From: Nitrospirota bacterium
GTDB taxonomy: Bacteria; Nitrospinota; Nitrospinia; Nitrospinales; Nitrospinaceae
Assembly: GCA_030600405.1 (NCBI GenBank)
Contig: JAUVMD010000009.1
Span: 1 to 11,366, forward strand
DNA: 11,366 nt
Direction of reading: 5' to 3'
Part shown: in pieces, positions 1 through 5,729 of the stretch
How the letters are laid out: each line of letters opens with the position of its first letter
How positions within the stretch are numbered: the first letter of the stretch is position 1
Program-made: the position numbers and the translations under genes
The notes under the pieces: model-generated
Databases searched by the model: none
Told to the model about the DNA's origin: nothing
The model's input: the letters and a program-made list of their open reading frames with translations, nothing else

Positions 1-357
1 GTAGGACGCTGGTAAAGGATTGAATCCCATTCCTTTAAGAAAAGAGGATTTTTCGGAGAACATGGATTGAAAGTTTTGCCAGGCCTTTTCTCTGGAAACA
101 AAATCAAACACATCAACTTCTGGATTGGAAGAAAACAGTTTTTCTAATTGCTTTTTCTTATCACTGGAAATCTCGTCATCCAGATAGACAATCAACTGGA
201 CCTGATCGTTCCAAAAAGAAAGAACGGAATTCAGATTGATATAAACGAACAGAAAAAGCCCTAAAATCGAAAGAGCGGTGGCAATGGTACCCACCGAAGC
301 AAAAAATAACTGCTTGTTAGATTTGATATTGATGAAGGTTGTTTTCAGAATTCTCAT
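1..357 (-). CDS. ftsX: Cell-division protein FtsX, N-terminal part (cut by window edge)
   Basis: FtsX is the inner-membrane partner of the FtsE ATPase; together they control periplasmic peptidoglycan hydrolases at the septum. The gene is not in the supplied translations; I read it by reverse-translating bases 357-1 and found 119 codons with no stop, so the 3' end lies outside the window. The protein begins MRILKTTFINIKSNKQ, then one hydrophobic helix (about residues 17-42, through SVGTIATALSILGLFLFVYI). A periplasmic segment follows, with VQLIVYLDDEIS and, near the edge, NPLPASY; the N-P-L-P-A-S motif is characteristic of FtsX. It starts 8 bases after the ftsE stop, in the usual ftsE-ftsX order, so the two are almost certainly co-transcribed. 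No clear ribosome-binding site precedes the ATG, which suggests translational coupling. Confidence 0.93.
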   Translation of the reverse strand, partial: MRILKTTFINIKSNKQLFFASVGTIATALSILGLFLFVYINLNSVLSFWNDQVQLIVYLDDEISSDKKKQLEKLFSSNPEVDVFDFVSREKAWQNFQSMFSEKSSFLKGMGFNPLPASY

Positions 358-365
358 TTTCGCAA

Positions 366-1031
366 TCAGGCTACGATCCGCGTGTCTGCAACTTTACCGC
401 GTTTCAATGTGATCATGGCATGGTTGCCTTCCCGTAAAATATTCTGACTATGGGTCGCGAAAACCACCGTGGTGCCGTCCACATTAGCTTTTTCAAACAA
501 ACGCAGAATTTCGCTGGCCATTTCCGGATCCAGGTTCCCTGTCGGTTCATCCGCCAGCAGAATTTTGGGATTGTTCACCAATGCCCGGGCGATGGCTACA
601 CGTTGCTGCTCACCCCCCGACAGTTCCAAGGGGTAGGCATCTTTTCTATGGGAGAGCCCCACATTCTTGAGAGCTTCCCAGGCTTTGTAGCGAATGGTTT
701 TTTTTTCGGCACCGACAATTTCCAATGCGAAAGCGACATTTTCAAGGATGGTTTTACCCGGGAGTAATTTGTAATCCTGAAACACGACTCCAATGTGGCG
801 CCGTAATTGCCAGAGTTTGTTGAATTTGAGTTTGCCGACATTGATCCCATTAATCAGTACTTGGCCTTTATTGTAACTTTCCCAGCGGTACAGCAACTTC
901 AGCAATGTGGACTTTCCGGCGCCGCTGGGGCCGGTGACGAAGACAAAGGCTCCTTTTTTGATAATGAAAGAGACATCCACCAAAGCAGGAGTGTTATTGT
1001 AGGATTTGTAAACGTTGTATAGCTGGATCAT
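366..1031 (-). CDS. ftsE: Cell-division ATP-binding protein FtsE
   Basis: This is the 221-aa ABC ATPase of the FtsEX complex, close to the family's usual length of about 220. All ABC landmarks are visible: Walker A GPSGAGKST at residues 34-42, Q-loop Gln85 in VVFQDYKLL, signature LSGGEQ at 137-142, Walker B ILLADEPTGNLD at 157-168, and switch His194 in FATHSQ. The QDYKLLP stretch after the Q-loop is typical of FtsE rather than of LolD or MacB. It sits on the cytoplasmic side and binds FtsX, encoded directly downstream. The ATG at 1031 begins the usual FtsE N-terminus (MIQLYNVYKSY). The ribosome-binding site upstream is weak. The 65 bases between this gene and the next upstream gene show no convincing promoter, so the transcript may come from further up. 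Confidence 0.96.
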   Translation of the reverse strand: MIQLYNVYKSYNNTPALVDVSFIIKKGAFVFVTGPSGAGKSTLLKLLYRWESYNKGQVLINGINVGKLKFNKLWQLRRHIGVVFQDYKLLPGKTILENVAFALEIVGAEKKTIRYKAWEALKNVGLSHRKDAYPLELSGGEQQRVAIARALVNNPKILLADEPTGNLDPEMASEILRLFEKANVDGTTVVFATHSQNILREGNHAMITLKRGKVADTRIVA

Positions 1032-1096
1032 TGCAATCCAGAAAGTAAGGAGATCGATGAATGGATCAAATCAATTATTCGAGAAAACCGCCGCGA

Positions 1097-1723
1097 TCAA
1101 GCCCGTTGATCCGGGTCCCCGGAGGGCAGTTCGTCCATTAAGATAATATCACTGGCATCAATCTCTTCTGAAATCATATCCGGGGTCAGAAAAGCGGCCA
1201 TGTCATGCGTGTAAAACTTACGGATTTGGTCATCCGACAAAAGTTCAAAGTTGATATAGGTTTTAATAACCAGACGGTCATCTTCAATCACATAAGCAAA
1301 TAATCCTTGAGAGGATACCAGATATCCCTCATGCCGGCCATATGTCAATAACGCTTCGTCGAGATAGGAATCCAGGGTAATGATACAGTTGTCCATCGTC
1401 TGCGTTCGCTCACTGAAACGTTCCACACAGTGGGACGTGTAAGCCACCTGGGGATGGGTAAATGAATTAAACAGCTTGCCCTTATCGGTAGATTCTGTAT
1501 GAGGAGGAGACACTAAGGACACAAATCCCTGTTTGGTAAAATCAATAAGGCACAGGATATCTTTGCCGAACTTCTTCCCCACTTTTTTAGTAACACGCTC
1601 CATGAATCGCTGGCGCTTTCGGATGGAAATCCGGCCTCCCTTTCCGAAATAACGCTGGAACTCCTTCTTCACAAAGCCTTCGACTTGAGCCTTTTTGAAT
1701 GCAAAATGACGATCTTGGGTCAT
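1097..1723 (-). CDS. Uncharacterised 208-aa protein with basic N-terminus and acidic C-terminus
   Basis: I do not recognise this protein. It has no signal peptide or membrane segment, so it is probably cytoplasmic. Residues 10-55 are strongly basic (clusters such as KKAQ, RKRQRF, KKVGKKFGK), consistent with binding nucleic acid or an acidic partner. A central part contains YTSHCVERFSERTQ (residues 95-108), followed by the helix LDSYLDEALL and by beta-rich text (GLFAYVIEDDRLVIKTYINF, 140-159). The last 25 residues are acidic (EEIDASDIILMDELPSGD). The S-H-x-x-E-R-x-x-E-R spacing loosely recalls the HaxxRxxeR start of DUF4258/BrnT-like small folds, but the rest does not let me assign it. The ATG at 1723 has TAGG eight bases upstream and a TATAAT about 45 bases upstream. 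It may be co-transcribed with ftsE, which starts 65 bases further on. Confidence 0.8.
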   Translation of the reverse strand: MTQDRHFAFKKAQVEGFVKKEFQRYFGKGGRISIRKRQRFMERVTKKVGKKFGKDILCLIDFTKQGFVSLVSPPHTESTDKGKLFNSFTHPQVAYTSHCVERFSERTQTMDNCIITLDSYLDEALLTYGRHEGYLVSSQGLFAYVIEDDRLVIKTYINFELLSDDQIRKFYTHDMAAFLTPDMISEEIDASDIILMDELPSGDPDQRA

Positions 1724-1766
1724 CTAAAACCTATCATTTCATTTATAAACAATACTTTGCTTCATC

Positions 1767-1795
1767 ATTATATCCAACCCCGGCAATGGAAAAAA
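1767..1795 (-). promoter_or_regulatory. Candidate sigma70-type promoter for the 208-aa gene
   Basis: On the minus strand a perfect TATAAT hexamer lies at 1772-1767, with a T-rich hexamer about 17 bases upstream (1795-1790) as a poor -35 match. It is positioned about 45 bases before the ATG at 1723. The consensus -10 is visible; promoter activity is inference. Confidence 0.4.
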
Positions 1796-1812
1796 GGTTA
1801 AACTTCCCTGTC

Positions 1813-1834
1813 TCAGAGGGCTGAAGACCTCTGA
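1813..1834. promoter_or_regulatory. Inverted repeat (7-bp stem) in divergent promoter region
   Basis: TCAGAGG (1813-1819) and CCTCTGA (1828-1834) are perfect inverted copies around an 8-base centre. On the plus strand the second arm is followed by TTTTTA, which resembles a weak terminator, but no plus-strand gene lies upstream to be terminated. The right arm overlaps the candidate -35 of the plus-strand promoter, so an operator is an alternative. The symmetry is seen; the function is unknown. Confidence 0.35.
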
Positions 1835-1860
1835 TTTTTATATCGTTAAGAAGGTATAAT
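1831..1860 (+). promoter_or_regulatory. Candidate promoter for the HmuY-like/SUMF1 pair
   Basis: A perfect TATAAT lies at 1855-1860, with CTGATT at 1831-1836 as a partial -35 match 18 bases upstream. The ATG of the HmuY-like gene is at 1898, giving a leader of about 30 bases. The -35 is weak, and the call rests mainly on the -10 and its position. Confidence 0.45.
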
Positions 1861-1897
1861 TTACAAAAATCAGCGGGACCTTTGATAGAATGATGCC

Positions 1898-2614
1898 ATG
1901 GACAGCACCCTTAAAATCTTCGCCATGTTGCTCGGGGCAACCCTGCTTATTAATGTAACCATGAATTATATGGGGGACAATGTTGATGATTTCGGGAACA
2001 AAGCTCTTCCTCCCATACGCTCCAAGTTATTTGAAACCAATAATCCCGTGCTGAAAGTAAATGCTCAGTCCAAGGAAAAATGGACTTTGGTGGATTTCTC
2101 AACCCAAAAAACCTTTCAAATCTCCGATCCCGATAAAGATCGGGAATTGATGAATCAGCGGGACTGGGACCTGGGCTTTCAGCGAACTAAAATCATTTCC
2201 AATGGTGGAGTCACCAACCCTCAGGGTAAAGTCGCCATCGCCAATCTGGGACCCGTGGATTTCAATTCGGTACTCCAGATTCCTGAAGTCCCTTTCGTGC
2301 CGGATACCCGCTCTTGGGGAAATGTCACCAATCCCTCCATCGTGGACTGGTACCTTTATCGCACCCGAACCCACAATATCGAATCGAAAAGAAATGTTTA
2401 CATTGTTAAAACCGGGGACGGCCTACTGAAATTGAGAATTTTGAATTATTATTGCCAGCGGCCGGAGAGCGAATGTAAAACCTCAATGTGCCCCCGGGAT
2501 GAAGCGGCGTGCCTGAATGTAGAGTATTACCACATTCCTCCAGGCGAGCAAACATTTCCTATATCAAAACCACCCGCTCCCACCCTTCAGCAAACAGCAC
2601 GAGTTACTCCTTGA
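1898..2614 (+). CDS. HmuY-like exported protein with extra four-cysteine segment
   Basis: HmuY-family proteins are exported beta-rich proteins, best known as hemophores in Bacteroidetes. The family pattern is visible: KWTLVDFSTQKTF (residues 61-73), then W-D-L-G-F-Q-R-T-K-I-I-S-N-G-G (90-104), then DWYLYRTRTH (150-159) and VYIVKTGDGLLKLRILNYY (167-185). The N-terminus (about residues 5-22) is hydrophobic and could be an uncleaved anchor or a poor signal peptide; there is no lipobox. After the last core strand comes a segment with Cys186, Cys193, Cys198 and Cys205, then a Pro-rich tail. I cannot align the heme-binding histidines of P. gingivalis HmuY; His159 and His212 are candidates only. Its TGA overlaps the TTG start of the next gene, so the two are translationally coupled. 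HmuY-like fold assignment is fairly sure; heme binding is inference. Confidence 0.78.
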   Translation: MDSTLKIFAMLLGATLLINVTMNYMGDNVDDFGNKALPPIRSKLFETNNPVLKVNAQSKEKWTLVDFSTQKTFQISDPDKDRELMNQRDWDLGFQRTKIISNGGVTNPQGKVAIANLGPVDFNSVLQIPEVPFVPDTRSWGNVTNPSIVDWYLYRTRTHNIESKRNVYIVKTGDGLLKLRILNYYCQRPESECKTSMCPRDEAACLNVEYYHIPPGEQTFPISKPPAPTLQQTARVTP

Positions 2615-3372
2615 AACGCCTGACTCTCTTTTTCCTGGCCGCTTGGTCTTTTGCGGCCTGCGCTGAACCCATCGAACAGGAATCAGATATGGTTTTGATT
2701 CCGGCTGGACCCTTCACCCGGGGTCTGGATCCTGCTGAAGAAATCCCCTCATTCGTTTCGGACCGCACTTCCAGCAAAAACGCCCAACCTCAGCAGGAAA
2801 TCACTTTGAACGCATTTTATATGGATATCCATGAAGTCAGTTACGGAGAATTTATAAGATTCAAACCCAAGGCCCGGTATGCTGAAGGCCATCTCTCCCA
2901 TCCGGTACAAGGTGTTTCTTGGTTTGAAGCAGACGCCTATTGCTTATGGTTGGGCAAACGATTGCCCACGGAATCCGAATGGGAAAAAGCCGCGCGAGGT
3001 CTGGAGGGAAATTTGTACGTCTGGGGAAATGTATTCAAGCGGGGAAACGCCAACTTCGGAAAAACCGTGCAACTGCCCGCCAAACAACCACAGGACTTGA
3101 GCGAGTTCGGGGTTTACGATTTGAATGGCAATGTGTCCGAATGGACCGCCAGCTGGTATCAACCCTATCAAGGCTCCTCTTTCAAAGATTCCAACTTTGG
3201 GAAAAAGTATAAAGTAATCCGGGGTGGCGCCATCAATAAAAGGGAGCATGGGTTTCTGAAAGAGTTTGCGCTCCTGCCTTACCGGAATTTTGCTCCTCCT
3301 AAAATGAGATCGTGGGACACGGGATTTCGATGTGCCCGGTATGCCTCTTCATCTTCAAAATCCAATTCCTGA
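2611..3372 (+). CDS. Exported SUMF1/FGE-fold protein lacking catalytic cysteines (copy 1)
   Basis: This is a formylglycine-generating-enzyme-sulfatase (SUMF1) fold protein. I choose TTG at 2611, giving 253 aa, over the in-frame ATG at 2509, because it starts a signal sequence (KR, then LTLFFLAAWSFAAC) and overlaps the upstream TGA by four bases. Cys17 in FAAC could be a lipoprotein cysteine with an atypical Phe at -3; cleavage after ACA is the alternative. Domain marks are MVLIPAGPFTRG (27-38), FYMDIHEVSYGEF (69-81), GVSWFEADAYC (101-111), RLPTESEWEKAARG (117-130), GVYDLNGNVSEW (167-178), RGGA (204-207) and GFRCARY (238-244). Human FGE carries its two catalytic cysteines shortly after the RGGS-like motif; here that stretch has none, so formylglycine synthesis is unlikely. 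It may act as a binding or structural partner of the co-encoded HmuY-like protein. Confidence 0.87.
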   Translation: MKRLTLFFLAAWSFAACAEPIEQESDMVLIPAGPFTRGLDPAEEIPSFVSDRTSSKNAQPQQEITLNAFYMDIHEVSYGEFIRFKPKARYAEGHLSHPVQGVSWFEADAYCLWLGKRLPTESEWEKAARGLEGNLYVWGNVFKRGNANFGKTVQLPAKQPQDLSEFGVYDLNGNVSEWTASWYQPYQGSSFKDSNFGKKYKVIRGGAINKREHGFLKEFALLPYRNFAPPKMRSWDTGFRCARYASSSSKSNS

Positions 3373-3405
3373 GTTTTCAGAGATACCTCTATTTTTCCGG
3401 ATCCG

Positions 3406-5220
3406 TCATTTCCGATTAGGACCGGGATCAAAAGGAGGTGGACTTTTTACAACCATTTCATGTAACCGGGAGACGTTTTCCCTGGGTTGCCGCTCTTCAT
3501 TTGATTCCCTCTCCGGCTTAAACTTGGGTGGAGAAGGTGGAGCCGAACCCGTGGAATCCCTTGTCGAAGTGATATTTTCTCTGGGTGATTCAGCGGCACT
3601 CGATTTATTTTCCATTTCCGGTGAAGCACCCTCTTTAGTTCGCGATGATTTCCAAGGCCTCTTTCTTGTTGAGCGCGTAGGCTTTCTGGTTCCCGATCGA
3701 CTACCGGTGGAAGGTCTACGCCCCCGGCCGCGACCGGACGACGGTCGGCGAACCCGACTGTCTTTTTCACCTTTTCCTTCTGGGCTTCCTTCTTTCTCCG
3801 GCTTCGGGTCTCCTTGCATACTGGATTCCTGCTCGATAACCTTATCTTCTTCTTTTTTACGTTCCCGTACGGTAGTGGAAGGTCTGCGACCCCGGCCTCG
3901 ACCGGTGGAAGGCCTGCGACCTCGACTGCGTTTTTCACCTTTTTCTTCTTGAGCCTCTTCTCCTTCCGGTTTCGAGTCTCTTTGAATCCTGGATTTCTGC
4001 TCGATGACCCTATCCTCTTCTTTCTTACGTTCCAGCACGGTAAACGAAAAATTTTCATAGGGCAAGTGTTCCTGACTTTCAAATAGAATATCTACACCAT
4101 TCTTCTCTTCCAAGTCGAGCAGGCTTTTCATTTTTTTATTTAAAAGATAATTGGCTACCTGCGTGGAAATCATAACCTGTAAAACTTTCACATTTCCCAC
4201 AGCCAGATGCTCCTGGATTTTCCGGATAACACTTAAAGCGGTGGAGCTGTCTGTTTTGACATGACCCGTTCCGCCACAATGCAGGCAATCCGAAAAAAAT
4301 CCTTCCTTAACCGGAGGGGCTAAACGTTGTCGTGACATTTCCAGAAGACCAAAACGTGAAATTCTGGAAATATTGACCCTCGCCCTGTCGCGCTTGCAGC
4401 TTAGTTTCACCTGTTTTTCCAATAGGGCTTTGTTCTTCTTTTGAAACATATCAATAAAATCGATAACGATCAATCCTCCCAAGTCCCTCAACCGGAGTTG
4501 CCGAGTAATCTCTTCAGCAGCTTCCAAATTGGTTTTAATTGCCGTTTCCTCCAGAGCACTGGCGCCGGTGGTTCTCCCTGAGTTTACGTCGACGGAGACC
4601 ATCGCCTCTCCCACGTCAATCACAATCGAACCGCCGGAGGGCAATTCAACCCTGCGGTTGTAAATACTTTCAATTTGTTCTTCAATATTATACTGAGAGA
4701 AAAGCGGCTTAGTATCCTGATAAAACTTGATACGGTTGCGCATCCTTGGCATCACCAGCTTCATGAATTCGTTAAGTGCATCAAAAGAGTCTTTATTATC
4801 AACGAGGACCTCAGTCATATCGTTGGAGAAATGATCGCGCACGGTACGCACCACCATATCCGGTCCCTCATACAAAACACTGGGCGCCTTGGTATCAGGA
4901 TCTTGGTATTGTTTTTCGATGGTTTCCCAAATTTTGAGCAAGGCTTGAATATCCTTTTGAAGTTCGGCCTTGGTTCTTCCCACGCCGGCGGTTCGAATTA
5001 TTACACCCATGCTGGCTGGAACTCCCAAATCGGACATCAATTGCTTGATTTTTTTTCGCTCTGACTCATCCTCAATCTTTCGGGAGATTCCGCTGGAATC
5101 GCTGGAAACCATCAACACCAGAAATCGTCCTGGAATGGTAACCGCGTTGGTTAACGAGGGACCTTTGGCGTCGCGGCTTTCCTTGACGACTTGCACCAAT
5201 AATTTTTGACCCCGAATCAT
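3406..5220 (-). CDS. rne: Ribonuclease E/G, catalytic part and C-terminal tail (downstream of in-frame stop)
   Basis: RNase E/G cleaves single-stranded AU-rich RNA in mRNA decay and rRNA maturation. This 604-aa frame holds the end of the S1 domain, the 5'-sensor region, and the DNase I-like catalytic core. Metal ligands fit E. coli RNase E: Asp211 and Asn213 (SVDVNS) match D303/N305, and Asp254 (VIDFIDM) matches D346, with the same spacing of 43 residues. CLHC at 312-315 is the Zn-link. Residues from about 396 on form a charged Arg/Gly/Ser/Lys-rich tail with a 56-residue tandem duplication, likely disordered, as in RNase E scaffold tails. Adding the 17 sense codons upstream (SYLQTGERKARTRIQDV) and the 79-aa fragment beyond a TAA gives one continuous frame of about 701 codons. 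ATG 5220 has AGGA four bases upstream, so restart is possible, but the product would lack most of its S1 domain. Confidence 0.9.
   Translation of the reverse strand: MIRGQKLLVQVVKESRDAKGPSLTNAVTIPGRFLVLMVSSDSSGISRKIEDESERKKIKQLMSDLGVPASMGVIIRTAGVGRTKAELQKDIQALLKIWETIEKQYQDPDTKAPSVLYEGPDMVVRTVRDHFSNDMTEVLVDNKDSFDALNEFMKLVMPRMRNRIKFYQDTKPLFSQYNIEEQIESIYNRRVELPSGGSIVIDVGEAMVSVDVNSGRTTGASALEETAIKTNLEAAEEITRQLRLRDLGGLIVIDFIDMFQKKNKALLEKQVKLSCKRDRARVNISRISRFGLLEMSRQRLAPPVKEGFFSDCLHCGGTGHVKTDSSTALSVIRKIQEHLAVGNVKVLQVMISTQVANYLLNKKMKSLLDLEEKNGVDILFESQEHLPYENFSFTVLERKKEEDRVIEQKSRIQRDSKPEGEEAQEEKGEKRSRGRRPSTGRGRGRRPSTTVRERKKEEDKVIEQESSMQGDPKPEKEGSPEGKGEKDSRVRRPSSGRGRGRRPSTGSRSGTRKPTRSTRKRPWKSSRTKEGASPEMENKSSAAESPRENITSTRDSTGSAPPSPPKFKPERESNEERQPRENVSRLHEMVVKSPPPFDPGPNRK
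3697..4032 (-). repeat. Two tandem 168-bp coding repeats in the RNase E/G tail
   Basis: Residues 397-452 and 453-508 of the catalytic-part frame are two copies of a 56-residue unit. Each begins ERKKEED and ends with GRGRGRRPST plus two or three residues. By hand alignment about 40 of 56 positions match. The DNA period is exactly 168 bases (ACGTTCC on the plus strand at 3859 and 4027). Within each unit GRRPST-like hexapeptides recur, so there is a shorter repeat inside the longer one. This is a duplication in a probably disordered RNA- or partner-binding tail. Confidence 0.85.
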
Positions 5221-5271
5221 GACATCCTGGATTCGCGTTCTGGCTTTCCTTTCACCCGTCTGCAGGTAGGA

Positions 5272-5274
5272 TTA
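5272..5274 (-). other. In-frame TAA interrupting the RNase E/G reading frame
   Basis: Read on the minus strand the frame is FKDVLP, TAA, SYLQTGERKART..., then the ATG at 5220 in the same frame (54 bases from the TAA to that ATG, divisible by three). No indel is needed, so this is a stop codon and not a frameshift. A single change from GAA (Glu), CAA (Gln) or AAA (Lys) would create it. Whether it is a real mutation or a sequence error cannot be told from one read of the sequence. Confidence 0.85.
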
Positions 5275-5511
5275 CGGCAAAACATCCTTGAAGGGAAGAA
5301 AGCCATATTTTTTTCTGCCAATGTCCACAAAGGCCGCTTCGATGGCGGGTTCCACCCGGGTCACGACTCCCAGGTAAATATTACCTTTAACTAATTCATG
5401 GGAAGAGTGTTCTACAATAATCTCGTCAAGCTCACCGTTTTCGATCACTACGGCCCGGCACTCTTCCGGCTGGTCCACGTTGATCAGCATTTTCCTGTTT
5501 ATTTTCGACAT
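5272..5511 (-). pseudogene. rne: N-terminal fragment of RNase E/G (interrupted gene)
   Basis: These 79 codons are the start of the same gene as the catalytic part downstream. The text MLINVDQPEECRAVVIENG matches the opening of RNase E/G, and NIYLGVVTRVEPAIEAAFVDIG with KKYGFLP is the first half of the S1/OB domain (compare [22 protein letters not shown] in E. coli RNase E). The frame ends at TAA 5274-5272 in the middle of that domain, so on its own the fragment cannot be an RNase. The ATG at 5511 has AAAGG about eleven bases upstream. Alternative readings: a recent nonsense mutation, a sequencing or assembly error, stop readthrough, or reinitiation at ATG 5220. Confidence 0.85.
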
Positions 5512-5532
5512 ATTATGTTTGGCCTTTCTCTA

Positions 5533-5549
5533 TTGCCGCATGTCGGCAA
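5533..5549 (-). promoter_or_regulatory. Candidate 5'-leader hairpin of the RNase E/G mRNA
   Basis: TTGCCG and CGGCAA are perfect inverted arms of six bases around a five-base loop. On the minus strand the hairpin ends 21 bases before the ATG at 5511 and directly precedes the AGAGAAAGG ribosome-binding region. E. coli rne is autoregulated through leader hairpins; a similar role here is inference from position. Confidence 0.35.
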
Positions 5550-5554
5550 AGCCC

Positions 5555-5652
5555 GCCCATTGCACCCGGTTGTCATGATAAATCAAAACTTTAAATTTCA
5601 AAATCCGGAAAGTCATGTTATTTTAATAACGAAAGTTGATTGCGCAATGGGC
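5555..5652. repeat. Spaced 9-bp inverted repeat in the RNase E/G-PGK intergenic region
   Basis: GCCCATTGC (5555-5563) and GCAATGGGC (5644-5652) are perfect inverted copies about 80 bases apart, in the 218-base divergent region 5512-5729. They could be paired operator half-sites between the two promoters or chance. The rest of this region is AT-rich toward the plus-strand gene, with no clear consensus promoter; TTGATT at 5636-5641 is a possible -35 without a good -10. Confidence 0.3.
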
Positions 5653-5729
5653 CTTGTTCTTTTAAGTTAATATTTTACACGAATATTTAATATCTAACTT
5701 ATTGTTTTTGTTGTTAATTCTTAAGCGCG

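Noticed and set aside
2509..2610. In-frame ATG 2509 as start of the first SUMF1-fold gene
   Set aside because: It would lie over 100 bases inside the HmuY-like gene and hide the signal sequence; TTG 2611 is better supported.
3373..3405. Rho-independent terminator between the convergent SUMF1-fold and RNase E/G genes
   Set aside because: AGAG-ATAC-CTCT followed by ATTTTT has only a 4-bp stem, too weak to call.
3332..3952. Plus-strand open frame of 206 codons opposite the RNase E/G tail
   Set aside because: It is a shadow of the repeat-rich Arg/Gly tail; its own repeats (VEGLRPRPRP) simply mirror that coding repeat.
5220..5275. Frameshift as the cause of the split RNase E/G gene
   Set aside because: The distance from the TAA to ATG 5220 is a multiple of three and the frame is continuous, so it is a stop codon and no indel is involved.
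5398..5670. Plus-strand frame of 90 codons over the RNase E/G start and intergenic region
   Set aside because: It runs antisense to clear RNase E/G coding sequence and resembles no protein; it is a shadow frame.
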